Shown: positions 17,102 through 25,600 of the stretch, piece after piece
Layout of the letters: every line of letters starts with the position of its first letter
Numbering within the stretch: position 1 is the first letter of the stretch
DNA from: Streptomyces niveus
GTDB taxonomy: Bacteria; Actinomycetota; Actinomycetes; Streptomycetales; Streptomycetaceae
Assembly: GCF_001723055.1 (NCBI RefSeq)
Contig: NZ_MDCR01000114.1
Coordinates: 1 to 64,000, forward strand
Direction of reading: 5' to 3'
DNA: 64,000 nt
Made by a program: the position numbers and the translations under genes
The notes under the pieces: model-generated
Told to the model about the DNA's origin: nothing
Database searches by the model: none
What the model saw: only the letters and a program-made list of their open reading frames with translations

Positions 17102-18531
17102 GCGGCCGTCCCACCCGGCTCACCGCGACGTACCGCAGGCTGCGCCTGGGCACCCGGCTCGCGCTGGGGCTCGGCGTGCTGGCCCTGGCGGTGTTCGCCG
17201 CCGTCGGCACCGCCCTGTCGACGTACATGCGCGACTATCTGGAGCACCAGCTCAACGACCAGATGGCGCTGGTCCAGGGCACCCAGGCCAAGGACGCCGA
17301 GGTGCACGGGACGGTGGAGCGTCAGCCGTACTACCGCTGGTACACGGCGGTGTACGAGGTGACGGACGACCGGGCCGTGCTGCGCAGGCCGAGCGACGTG
17401 CCGGCGGACGCCGGGAAGCTCTCCGCCGTCGCCGAGGTGCAGCGCGACTCGGGGGCGAGGGAGGTCTTCCGCACCGCGTACATCGAGGGGCAGGGCGAGT
17501 ACCGGCTGCGCGCCTGCGAGGTCAGCCCCGGGGTGGTCCTGGTCACCGCGGCCCCCATGGAGCCCATCGAGAAGACGATGGACCAGCTGGTCACCGTCCA
17601 GCTTGTCGGCTTCTCGCTGGCCCTGGTCGCTCTGGTGGTGCTGGGCCGTTCGCTGCTGCGGCGCGGGCTCAAACCGCTCAGCGACATGGCGCACACGGCA
17701 CGCGACATCACCTCGCACGACTTCACCGACTCGGCGCGGCTGCCGGTACGCGTCGACTCCGACGACGGCGGCCCCGAGGTCGGGGAGCTGCGCACCGCGT
17801 TCAACACCATGCTGGAGCACATCGACGACTCGCTGGCCGTACGCACCGAGGCGGAACAGCGGCTGCGCCGGTTCGTGGCGGACGCGTCGCACGAGCTGCG
17901 TACGCCGCTGATGTCGGTACGCGGTTACGCGGACCTGTTCCAGTACGCGGCGGCCAACGAGCCCGCCGAACGGGACAGACACCTGGCACGTCTGCGCGCG
18001 GAGGCGGCCAGGATGGGGCTCCTCCTTGACGACCTGCTGCTGCTCGCGCGCCTGGACGCCGCCGATGTGGAGGCCCCGCTGCGGCTGGAGGAGACCGATC
18101 CGGCGGAGCTGCTGAACCAGGCGGCGGACGCGTTCCGGGCGGGGCGGCCGGACCGTCCGCTGTCGGTGAGGGTCGACGGCGGGCCGGTACGGATGCGGCT
18201 CGACCCGCTGCATATCCGGCAGGTCCTGGACAATCTGCTGACCAACGCGGCGGTGCACACCCCGGCCCGTACGCCGGTGTCGCTGGAGCTGTCCGTCGAG
18301 AGTGACGCCGCGGTGGTCCGGGTCGGCGACCGCGGTCTCGGTATCCCGGCCACCGACCAGGAGCGGGTCTTCGACCGCTTCTACCGCGTGGACAAGGCCC
18401 GCACCCGTGACAGCGGCGGCAGCGGGCTGGGGCTCGCGGTCGCGCGGTCCCTGATACAGGCGCACCACGGCACGACGGAGGTGGCCAGCCGCCCGGGTTC
18501 GACGGTCTTCACGGTCCGGCTTCCCCGCTAG
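17098..18531 (+). CDS. Sensor histidine kinase
   Basis: A 477-residue kinase partner of the regulator before it (GTGA overlap). It has two transmembrane helices (about residues 18-40 and 165-185) flanking an extracytoplasmic sensor of about 120 residues containing VERQPYYRWYTAVYEVTDD. A HAMP region follows, then the phospho-acceptor H box FVADASHELRTPLMSVRGYA, N box DNLLTNAAVHTPA, G1 VGDRGLGIP, F box FDRFYRVDKARTRDSGGSGLGLA and a short C-terminal strand. All catalytic elements look intact. It converges on the FecCD permease gene with 21 bp between stops. Confidence 0.92.
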   Translation: MSGRPTRLTATYRRLRLGTRLALGLGVLALAVFAAVGTALSTYMRDYLEHQLNDQMALVQGTQAKDAEVHGTVERQPYYRWYTAVYEVTDDRAVLRRPSDVPADAGKLSAVAEVQRDSGAREVFRTAYIEGQGEYRLRACEVSPGVVLVTAAPMEPIEKTMDQLVTVQLVGFSLALVALVVLGRSLLRRGLKPLSDMAHTARDITSHDFTDSARLPVRVDSDDGGPEVGELRTAFNTMLEHIDDSLAVRTEAEQRLRRFVADASHELRTPLMSVRGYADLFQYAAANEPAERDRHLARLRAEAARMGLLLDDLLLLARLDAADVEAPLRLEETDPAELLNQAADAFRAGRPDRPLSVRVDGGPVRMRLDPLHIRQVLDNLLTNAAVHTPARTPVSLELSVESDAAVVRVGDRGLGIPATDQERVFDRFYRVDKARTRDSGGSGLGLAVARSLIQAHHGTTEVASRPGSTVFTVRLPR

Positions 18532-18552
18532 GGCGCGTGGTGCGGGCGGGTT

Positions 18553-19632
18553 TCAACCGCCGTTCCGCTTCTCCCGCCAGAGCAGTCCGAGCAGATAGAG
18601 GCCGCCGAGGGCGCCGGTGACCAGCCCGACCGGAATCTGGAAAGGGGCCAGTACGCGCTGGGCCGTCGCGTCGGCGACGGCGAGGATCAGCGCGCCGACG
18701 AGCATCGCCGAACCGGGCGTGATGCCGGGGCCCCGGGTGACGCGCCGGGCCAGTTGGGGTGCGGCGAGCGCGAGGAAACCGATCGGGCCGGCCACGGCGG
18801 TCGCCCCGGCGGCCAGGGCGACGCCGAGCAGGAGGCTTGTCGCGCGCACCCGTTGGACGTTCACGCCCAGCGCGCCGGCGGTGTCGTCGCCCATCTCCAT
18901 CATGCGCAGGGGCCGGCCGGCCGCGAGGGCCGCGGCGGCGAGCACCGGGAGCGCGACGAGCAGCGGTACGACCTGGGTCCAGGTGATGGCGTTGAGACTG
19001 CCGAACGTCCACGCCTTGGCGCTTTCCGCGGACTCCAGATCGGCCCGGGTGATGAGGAAGGAGTTGAACGCGGCGAGCATCGCGCCGACCGCGATCCCGG
19101 CGAGGACAAGCCGGTTGCCAGAGACGCCGCGTGGCGCGGTGAGCGCGTAGACGACGACGGCCGTCGCCAGACCGCCGGCGACCGCCCCCGTACCGACACC
19201 CACGCCGGTGCCGGCGCCGCCCGCGAGGATGACAGTGAGGGCGCCGCTGGTGGATCCGGTGGTGAATCCGATGACGTCGGGGCTGGCCAAGGGGTTACGG
19301 GCCAGGCTCTGGAAGAGGGCTCCGGAGAGTCCGAGGCACGCGCCGACGAGCAGGGCCGCGCAGATACGGGGCAGCCGCTGGTCCACCACGATGAACCGGT
19401 CGGCGCCGGAGCCCGACCCGGTCAGCGCGTCGAGCACCTGCCAGCCGCCGATGCGGTAGGTGCCGGTGAACAGTCCGAGCAGTGCGGTGGCCAGGCACGC
19501 GAGGAGCAGGACGGCGGCGACGGTCACGGCGCGCGCGGAGTACCGCAGCGTGATGCCGCCGGGAAGTCGGCGGACGCGGGCGGCACGGGTACGGGTACGG
19601 GTAACGGTGCGGGGTGCGTACGACTCGGTCAC
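18553..19632 (-). CDS. Iron-siderophore ABC transporter permease (FecCD family)
   Basis: A 359-residue permease with about ten helices. The GTG at 19632 overlaps the preceding stop (GTGA). Family marks are QRLPRICAALLVGACLGLSGALFQ, ARNPLASPDVIGFTTG, RLVLAGIAVGAMLAA, AGPIGFLALAAPQLAR and FQIPVGLVTGALGGLYL. It forms a heterodimer with the second FecCD protein encoded just upstream. A basic N-terminal tail (RTVTRTRTRAARVRRL) precedes the first helix. No FecE-type ATPase is encoded in the locus. Confidence 0.92.
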   Translation of the reverse strand: MTESYAPRTVTRTRTRAARVRRLPGGITLRYSARAVTVAAVLLLACLATALLGLFTGTYRIGGWQVLDALTGSGSGADRFIVVDQRLPRICAALLVGACLGLSGALFQSLARNPLASPDVIGFTTGSTSGALTVILAGGAGTGVGVGTGAVAGGLATAVVVYALTAPRGVSGNRLVLAGIAVGAMLAAFNSFLITRADLESAESAKAWTFGSLNAITWTQVVPLLVALPVLAAAALAAGRPLRMMEMGDDTAGALGVNVQRVRATSLLLGVALAAGATAVAGPIGFLALAAPQLARRVTRGPGITPGSAMLVGALILAVADATAQRVLAPFQIPVGLVTGALGGLYLLGLLWREKRNGG

Positions 19633-20702
19633 AGGGCCGTCCTCCGCCGGCGGACGATGAACCACACCAGCACCGGCGCGCCCAGGAACGCGGTGACGAT
19701 ACCGACCTCCAACTCCCCCGGCGGCGCGACGATCCGCCCGATGATGTCGCTCATGAGCAGCAGGACGGCGCCTGCCGGGAGCGCGTACGCGAGCAGCCAC
19801 CGGTGGTCGGGGCCCAGCAGCAGGCGCAGCGCGTGCGGCACCGCGAGGCCGACGAACGCGAGCGGACCCGCCGCGGCGGTCGCTGCGCCGCAGAGCAGCA
19901 TGACGGCGCAGAACCCGGCGGCCCGTACCCAGCTCACGCGCAGGCCCAGGGCGCGGCCGGTCTCGTCGCCGAGGGCGAGGGCGTTGAGGGCGGGGCCGAG
20001 AAGGAGCGCGATCACCGTTCCGGCGGCGACGAACGGGGCGACGGCCACGAGGACGTCGATCCCACGGTTCTGGAGGGATCCGACGACCCAGAACCGGTAG
20101 GAGTCGAAGGCCGTCGAGTTGAACATGGTCAGGATGCCCGTACAGGCTCCGAGGCTCGCCGACAACGCGGCCCCGGCCAGGACGAGTCGGGTGTGCTGGT
20201 GGCTCCTGGCGGAGCCGGCCGCGAGTGTGTGGACGAGCAGCGCGGCCAGGATCGCGCCGACGAGGGCGAACCAGATGTATCCGGACACCTCGGTGACCTG
20301 GAACGCGGCGACCGCGATCACGACGGCGAGCGAGGCACCGGCGTTGACCCCGACGAGGCCGGGCTCCGCGAGCGGATTGCGGGTGATCGCCTGCATCACG
20401 GTCCCGGCGAGGGCCAGGGCGGCGCCCACGACGACGGCGAGCGCGGTACGGGGCACCCGCAGCCGCCAGACGATCAGGGCTTCCGGGCTGCCGTCGTCGT
20501 GCAGCAGTACGCTCCACACCGTTTCGAGCGGGACGGTACGGGAGCCCACGGCGAGGCTGACCAGAACGAGGCCGGCCACCAGGACAAGACAGCCCGTCAG
20601 CACGAGGAGACGGCGGCGCGCGAGGCGCCCGGAACCGCGTTCGGGGGGCCTGGCGGGAGAGATGTGAGCGACGGCACGGTCGCGATCCTTGCTCAATGAC
20701 AC
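19629..20702 (-). CDS. Iron-siderophore ABC transporter permease (FecCD family)
   Basis: A 357-residue permease, the first gene of the two-permease operon. It shows WRLRVPRTALAVVVGAALALAG, QAITRNPLAEPGLVGVNAGAS, TRLVLAGAALSASLGACTG, AAGPLAFVGLAVPHALRLLLG and GELEVGIVTAFLGAPVLVWF. The GTG at 20702 adjoins a DmdR-type iron box, so the gene should be repressed in iron-replete cells. The divergent lipoprotein gene is 25 bp away and should supply the substrate-binding partner. Confidence 0.92.
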   Translation of the reverse strand: MSLSKDRDRAVAHISPARPPERGSGRLARRRLLVLTGCLVLVAGLVLVSLAVGSRTVPLETVWSVLLHDDGSPEALIVWRLRVPRTALAVVVGAALALAGTVMQAITRNPLAEPGLVGVNAGASLAVVIAVAAFQVTEVSGYIWFALVGAILAALLVHTLAAGSARSHQHTRLVLAGAALSASLGACTGILTMFNSTAFDSYRFWVVGSLQNRGIDVLVAVAPFVAAGTVIALLLGPALNALALGDETGRALGLRVSWVRAAGFCAVMLLCGAATAAAGPLAFVGLAVPHALRLLLGPDHRWLLAYALPAGAVLLLMSDIIGRIVAPPGELEVGIVTAFLGAPVLVWFIVRRRRTAL

Positions 20703-20721
20703 TTAGGTGAGCCTAAGCTAA
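20703..20721. promoter_or_regulatory. DmdR/IdeR-type iron box in the divergent siderophore promoter
   Basis: The 19 bases read TTAGCTTAGGCTCACCTAA on the minus strand, matching the Streptomyces iron-box consensus TTAGGTTAGGCTCACCTAA at 18 of 19 positions. It fills the short gap between the divergent permease operon and the binding-lipoprotein gene, so one dimer pair could repress both in iron-sufficient conditions. Confidence 0.88.
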
Positions 20722-20727
20722 TTTCTC

Positions 20728-21777
20728 GTGTACCGCTTCCGTGACTTCCCCCTCACCCGTCTCAGCGCCGGCCTCCTCATGGCAAGTGCCCTGCTGCTCA
20801 CGGCCTGTTCGTCCGATTCCTCCTCCCCCGCCTCCCCGGACACGGGCGCCGCCCCGCAGTCCGGCACCACCACCCACACCGCCCCCAGAGCCGTGCCCGA
20901 CGGCATGGGCAGCGGCGTGAAGGACGGCCAATTCCCGCGTACCGTCGCCCACTTCGAGGGCAGAACCGCGATCGGTACGGCGCCCGAGAAGGTGGTCGTC
21001 ATCTCCACCGGGCAGGCCGACGCGCTGCTCACCCTCGGGGTCGTACCGGCGGGATCCACGCGCGGCGAGGACGCCGGGCTGATCCCTCCGTACCTGTCGG
21101 CGGCCTTCCCGCAGAAGTCGGCCGCGCTCGCCGATGTCGCCGACGTGGGCTCCCGGGTGGACCCGAGCCTGGAGGCGATAGCGAACATCAAGCCCGACCT
21201 GATCCTGATGAACATCGCCGGGAAGGACGCCGACGGCCTCTACAAGGCGCTGAGCGAACTGGCTCCCACGGTGGCGACCCAGGGCACCGGCGTCTACTGG
21301 AAGCAGGACTTCCTGCTCGTCGCCGACAGCATCGGCAAGACGGAGCAGGCGCGGAAGCTCCTCGACGCCTTCCACCGGGACGCCGAAGAGCTGGACAAGG
21401 CCGTGGAGAAGCCGGTCAGCGTGTCCTTCCTGCGGTTGAACGGTGACCGCCTGCGGGTCTTCGGGGTGCCGTCCTTCACCGGGAGCATCGCCGAGGACGC
21501 GGGGCTCGGCCGCCCCGGGAGCCAGCGGTTCGACGAGACCTCCGAGGACATCAGCAACGAACAACTGGACCGGGCCGACGCCGACTGGCTGTTCTACGCG
21601 GTGCAGGGCGACGACGCCGAGGCGACCGCGCTCACGCGGGCACCGCTCTGGCCGACGCTGACCGCCGTCGCGTCCAAGAGGGCCGTCCCCGTCGACGACG
21701 ACGCCTTCTACCTCAACACCGGTCCCACGGCGGCCCGCGGCGTCCTCGCCGAACTCGACAAGCGCCTGCGGCCCTGA
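20728..21777 (+). CDS. Iron-siderophore substrate-binding lipoprotein
   Basis: A 349-residue lipoprotein. The signal peptide ends in a clear lipobox (LLLTAC, then SSDSSSPASP). The mature part is a class III (FepB/FhuD-type) binding protein: TAPEKVVVISTGQADALLTLGVVPAG, VGSRVDPSLEAIANIKPDLILM, the long helix VADSIGKTEQARKLLDAFHRDAEEL, and NGDRLRVFGVPSF. The GTG at 20728 lies immediately after the iron box, so the message must have a very short leader. It should capture a ferric siderophore and deliver it to the two divergent permeases. Confidence 0.92.
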   Translation: MYRFRDFPLTRLSAGLLMASALLLTACSSDSSSPASPDTGAAPQSGTTTHTAPRAVPDGMGSGVKDGQFPRTVAHFEGRTAIGTAPEKVVVISTGQADALLTLGVVPAGSTRGEDAGLIPPYLSAAFPQKSAALADVADVGSRVDPSLEAIANIKPDLILMNIAGKDADGLYKALSELAPTVATQGTGVYWKQDFLLVADSIGKTEQARKLLDAFHRDAEELDKAVEKPVSVSFLRLNGDRLRVFGVPSFTGSIAEDAGLGRPGSQRFDETSEDISNEQLDRADADWLFYAVQGDDAEATALTRAPLWPTLTAVASKRAVPVDDDAFYLNTGPTAARGVLAELDKRLRP

Positions 21778-21813
21778 CCTGCGCGTACCCGCCCCTCGTG
21801 CTGTACTGGCCTG

Positions 21814-22725
21814 ATGGAACGCAAGCACACGCGGGCGTTCGTCTCGCACGCCCAGCGGCACGGCCGGGCGGCCTCCGACGCCGCCCGCGCCGAACAGGCG
21901 GATCTGGTGCGGACCCGGGTGCGGCTCATGATCGAGATCACCGCGCGGGCCGGGGCGTACCGCAAGGGCCTGGTCCAGGCCGCCGAACGGCTCAGCCCGG
22001 AGGAGGCGGAGATCCTGGCCGACCTGGAGGGGCACGGGCTCCAGGTGCCGCAGCTCAGAGACGTACTGCGCGGTGGGCATGTGCTGGTGGACGATCCGCG
22101 GCTGTACGAGAAGTGGCGGCTCGCCAAGGGCAGCCATCCCCGGATCTCCAGCCACCACCGCGACATCGACAAGAAGCTCTACCCGGACATCGGGATGCGC
22201 GGGCAGGTCGTACGGGAGAAGCTGCACGGCCGGACGGTGCAGGGCACCTGGGTGCAGCTGGAGAAGACCCCGGCCGCGTTCGGCGGGTCCAAGCTGCCGC
22301 GTCCGAGCGACCTGCGGCACCTGATGGATTACGTCGTGTACAAGTTCACCGACAGCAATGTCGGGCCCTGGGGGCTGTCGCGGATGACCGAGCGGCGGCC
22401 GATGTATCTCTCGCCGGTGCTGGCGATGCCCACGTCCCTGTCGCCACCGGTCGCGCGGTCCCTGACCCAGGCGCTGCGGCGGATCGAGGCCGACGACGAC
22501 GTCACGTCCGCGTCCCAGGAGCTGGCCGGCCGGTTCCCGCCGCCGGACCGGCCGGATCTGGCCGGCGAGCTGGGCCAGGCGCTGTCCGACCGGGGCGGCC
22601 GGGGCCTGTTCGGCAACTCCGACGTGTGGGTGACACAGACCCCGTCCCGTACCGCCGCCGAGGTGCTGCGCGAGAGCCGTAGGGCGACCGCCGCAGACGA
22701 CTGGCGGACAGGAGGTTCGTCATGA
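21814..22725 (+). CDS. Conserved hypothetical protein, first of a coupled pair
   Basis: A 303-residue protein with no signal peptide or membrane helix. The N-terminal 90 residues are charged and helical (RAFVSHAQRHGRAASDAARA, AYRKGLVQAAERLSPEEAEI). The middle contains KGSHPRISSHHRDIDKKLYP and LMDYVVYKFTDSNVGPWGLS. I do not recognise a family. The stop overlaps the start of the next gene in ATGA, so the two proteins are probably made in step and may interact. The start (ATG 21814) follows the lipoprotein gene by 36 bp, so read-through from the iron-regulated promoter is possible but not shown. Confidence 0.6.
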   Translation: MERKHTRAFVSHAQRHGRAASDAARAEQADLVRTRVRLMIEITARAGAYRKGLVQAAERLSPEEAEILADLEGHGLQVPQLRDVLRGGHVLVDDPRLYEKWRLAKGSHPRISSHHRDIDKKLYPDIGMRGQVVREKLHGRTVQGTWVQLEKTPAAFGGSKLPRPSDLRHLMDYVVYKFTDSNVGPWGLSRMTERRPMYLSPVLAMPTSLSPPVARSLTQALRRIEADDDVTSASQELAGRFPPPDRPDLAGELGQALSDRGGRGLFGNSDVWVTQTPSRTAAEVLRESRRATAADDWRTGGSS

Positions 22726-23489
22726 GCGAGGACCAGAGCGGCGCCCCTTCGGCGTCGCGGCCGAGCCCCGGCGAGGCGTCCGTTCCGCACGGGCTCGTCT
22801 CGGCCGTGGTCGATCTGGTGAACACCGGGCCGGTGCTGCTCGGTGCGTACACCATCGCCGAACTCACCGCGGTGGACGCGGTCGTGGACTTCCTGGAGGC
22901 CAGGCCGTCGGACGACGAACTCGCCGAGGCCGTACGCTCGTTGGCCGCACGCGAACTGCTCCTCGCGGGTTCCTCGGGCGAGGAGGTCCAGGTACGCGGG
23001 GACCTGGGCATCGCCGTAGCGTTCCAGCAGCGCGCCAGGAAGGTGCTCGACGCCCGTACGACCGGTACGGAAGCGGGCGAGCCGTGGCGGATCCTGCTGC
23101 TCCCCCAGCCCGAACAGATCTGCCTGATGATCCGTATCGACGCGCTCGGCGTGCACCAGATCGGCCTCCACAAGCTGGACGAGGCGCTCCGTACGCTCAC
23201 CGAGTGGCTGCCCCGCGGCCCCGCGGCGGACAGAGATCCGTCGACGGACACCGATGCCGTGCTCAGCGGCGCGGAGCGCTCCGCACTGGTGACCGTCACC
23301 GACTACACGGCGGTGGGCTCCGCCGAGACGGCGGGGACCAGCACGGACCTGGTGCTGGCCCGCAACGACGGGCGGCTGCATGTCCTGTCCCGGGACCCGG
23401 AGCGGCGGGAGCGGCTGGTGCCGGCCCCGGAGGGCGGCAGGGACAGGGACGGTGTCCGCGACCGGCTGGTGGACCTCCTGGCGGCCTAG
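22722..23489 (+). CDS. Conserved hypothetical protein, second of a coupled pair
   Basis: A 255-residue protein translationally coupled to the gene before it (AGGAGG before the ATGA overlap). The sequence alternates strands and helices (AELTAVDAVVDFLEARPSDDE, WRILLLPQPEQICLMIRID, GVHQIGLHKLDEALRTLTEW, SALVTVTDYTAVGSAE), with no membrane segment. The pattern faintly recalls ESX-associated EspG-like proteins, but I cannot support that assignment. Its TAG stop shares the palindrome CTAG with the stop of the convergent oxidoreductase gene. Confidence 0.6.
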   Translation: MSEDQSGAPSASRPSPGEASVPHGLVSAVVDLVNTGPVLLGAYTIAELTAVDAVVDFLEARPSDDELAEAVRSLAARELLLAGSSGEEVQVRGDLGIAVAFQQRARKVLDARTTGTEAGEPWRILLLPQPEQICLMIRIDALGVHQIGLHKLDEALRTLTEWLPRGPAADRDPSTDTDAVLSGAERSALVTVTDYTAVGSAETAGTSTDLVLARNDGRLHVLSRDPERRERLVPAPEGGRDRDGVRDRLVDLLAA

Positions 23490-24547
23490 CGACCGGCGGC
23501 CGTGCGGCTGGTCTCCGTGTGACTCAGCTCGACGGTCACGTGCGCGGACAGCGCGCGCAGGAAGTCGGCCGCGTCGAAGACCGCCCCGGCCGAGGCGGCG
23601 CCCACCGTCCTGGTCCGCCCCGTGAGGACGCGGTGGACCGCCTCCACCGCGAGCGGCGCCGTGACGGCGTAGATGTCCTGGCCCCGCGCCACCGCGCGCC
23701 GTTCGGCGCCGCCGGAGCGGACGACGACATCGACGAGGAAGGTCTGCGCGGAGCGCCCCCGCGCGTCGACGGCGGCCGGTGCCGGTGTGTCAGGGGCCGC
23801 CAGCTCCTTGGCGGCCTCGACCGTCATGTACGTGCACACCTCGGGGACGTCCACATGGCTGGGGATGGTGACGACGTCCGCCATCGTGAACTCCCCGACG
23901 ACGGCCCGGCTGCCCAGGGGCTCGGGAAACGGCCAGTGGAGGGTGGGCGGGGCGTCGGTACGGTACTCCAGCCGCCCCTTGGTGTAGCGGACGCGTTCAC
24001 CGCCCCGGCGCGTACGGGAGACCTGGCCCGCCAGCCGCGTGCCGTCCGTGGGGTGCCAGCCGCTCAGCCCGTACGCGATGTGCGCCTCGTCGGCGGCGGT
24101 CCAGTCGCCCATCGCCGCCGTGGCCAGCAGATCGCCGAAGCCGCCGAAGAAGGCCATGGCCGGGACGATCACCGTTCCCGCGGCGCGGGCGCGGTCCGTG
24201 AAGAGCGCGAACGTGTCCATGTTGGCCTCGACCTCGGCCGCCACGTCCACGTACGGGATCCCAGCGCGCAGGGCCGCCTCGATCACGGGGGCGGCGGTCG
24301 TGGCGAACGGCCCGGCGCAGTTGATCACGGCCGCCGCGCCCGCCAGCGCGCGGTCGAGCGCGGCCGGGTCGTCGACCGGGGCCGGCCGGACGTCGAGTCC
24401 GGGCCGGTCCGCGGCCAGTTGCTTCAGTTTGCCGGGGTCGCGGCCGGCGAGCAGGGGGGTCAATCCGCGTTCCAGCAGCTCCGCGACGACGAAGCGCCCG
24501 GTGTGTCCGTACGCGCCGTACACCGCGACAGTGGGGCCCGATTCCAT
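23486..24547 (-). CDS. Saccharopine-dehydrogenase-like NAD(P)-binding oxidoreductase
   Basis: A 353-residue protein from the ATG at 24547 with AGGAGGAG upstream. The N terminus is a Rossmann fold (VAVYGAYGHTGRFVVAELL), followed by VINCAGPFATTAAPVIEAAL and YVDVAAEVEANMD, typical of saccharopine-dehydrogenase-like and trans-acting enoyl reductase proteins. The later AMAFFGGFGDLLATAAMGDW is also seen in that family. The substrate is unknown. It is divergent from an AraC/GlxA-type regulator across about 100 bp and is the likely target of that regulator. Confidence 0.8.
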   Translation of the reverse strand: MESGPTVAVYGAYGHTGRFVVAELLERGLTPLLAGRDPGKLKQLAADRPGLDVRPAPVDDPAALDRALAGAAAVINCAGPFATTAAPVIEAALRAGIPYVDVAAEVEANMDTFALFTDRARAAGTVIVPAMAFFGGFGDLLATAAMGDWTAADEAHIAYGLSGWHPTDGTRLAGQVSRTRRGGERVRYTKGRLEYRTDAPPTLHWPFPEPLGSRAVVGEFTMADVVTIPSHVDVPEVCTYMTVEAAKELAAPDTPAPAAVDARGRSAQTFLVDVVVRSGGAERRAVARGQDIYAVTAPLAVEAVHRVLTGRTRTVGAASAGAVFDAADFLRALSAHVTVELSHTETSRTAAGR

Positions 24548-24649
24548 TGTTTCTCCTCCTGCGCTCGACCGTTCCGCTGTCCGCAATCCTGTCGACGGCG
24601 GGGCCCGTGGACGAGTGTCCGGAACGCCACGCCCCGTACAGTTCCGGAC

Positions 24650-25600
24650 ATGGACACTGTCGCGCTGGCCGTCACCGACGGAATGCTGCATTTCGAACTG
24701 TCCGTGGCGTACGAGATCTTCGGCTCCGCACCTGACGCCGTCACCACTCCCTGGTACCGCCTCAGCGTCTGCGGTCCCTCCCCCGTGCGGGTCGGCCGGT
24801 TCCTGCTGGAGCCCGACCACGGTCTCGACCGGCTGCGGTACGCCGACACGGTCATCGTCCCCGGCTGGGCCGACGTGGACGTGGACCCGCCCGCCGACCT
24901 GGTCGACGCGGTGCGCTCGGCCCACGAGGCGGGCGCGCGCGTGGCCTCCCTGTGCACGGGCGCGTTCGTACTGGCCGCCGCCGGCCTGCTGGACGGCAGA
25001 CGCGCGACGACGCACTGGGCGCACACCGATCTCCTGACGGACCGCCACCCACGGGTGAGCGTCGACCCGGACGTGCTGTACGTGGACAACGGCAGCGTGC
25101 TCACCTCCGCCGGCAAGGCCGCCGCGCTGGACCTGTGCCTGCATCTGGTACGCCTCGACCACGGCTCGTCGATCGCCAACACCGTCGCCCGGCGCCTGGT
25201 CGTGCCACCCCACCGGGACGGCGGCCAGGCCCAGTTCGTCACCACACCGCTGCCCGCCAGGACCGACCACCCGCTGGCCGCGCTGTTCCCCTGGGTGCTC
25301 GAACGGCTCGACCACCCGCTGAGTGTTGAGGACCTGGCCCGCCAGGCGCGGATGAGCTCACGCAACCTGGGCCGCCACTTCCGGTCGGTGGCCGGCACCA
25401 CCCCGCTGCGCTGGCTGCTGACCCAACGGATCCGCCGCGCCCAGGAGTTGCTGGAAACCACCGACGACACGGTCGACGCCATCGCGTCGGCCACCGGCAT
25501 GGGCACGGCCGCGACCCTGCGCCGCCACTTCAACCGCGCGGTCGGGGTGCCTCCGGACAGCTATCGCCGGACCTTCCGCTCCCCAGCAGGGCGGCTATGA
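24650..25600 (+). CDS. GlxA-type AraC-family transcriptional regulator
   Basis: A 316-residue regulator. Residues 1-170 form a DJ-1/PfpI-like (class I glutamine-amidotransferase-like) domain: VALAVTDGMLHFELSVAYEIF, DTVIVPGWADVDV, VASLCTGAFVLAAAGLLDGRRATTHW with the nucleophile-elbow Cys, and DNGSVLTSAGKAAALDLCLHL. The C-terminal part has the two AraC helix-turn-helix motifs: LSVEDLARQARMSSRNLGRHF and DTVDAIASATGMGTAATLRRHF. The start is the ATG at 24650. Its 3' end overlaps that of the convergent transporter gene by 71 bp. It probably controls the divergent oxidoreductase. Confidence 0.9.
   Translation: MDTVALAVTDGMLHFELSVAYEIFGSAPDAVTTPWYRLSVCGPSPVRVGRFLLEPDHGLDRLRYADTVIVPGWADVDVDPPADLVDAVRSAHEAGARVASLCTGAFVLAAAGLLDGRRATTHWAHTDLLTDRHPRVSVDPDVLYVDNGSVLTSAGKAAALDLCLHLVRLDHGSSIANTVARRLVVPPHRDGGQAQFVTTPLPARTDHPLAALFPWVLERLDHPLSVEDLARQARMSSRNLGRHFRSVAGTTPLRWLLTQRIRRAQELLETTDDTVDAIASATGMGTAATLRRHFNRAVGVPPDSYRRTFRSPAGRL

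Noticed and set aside
22722-23489. Assignment as an EspG-like type VII secretion chaperone
   Set aside because: Only a vague resemblance in strand/helix pattern and no neighbouring ESX genes.
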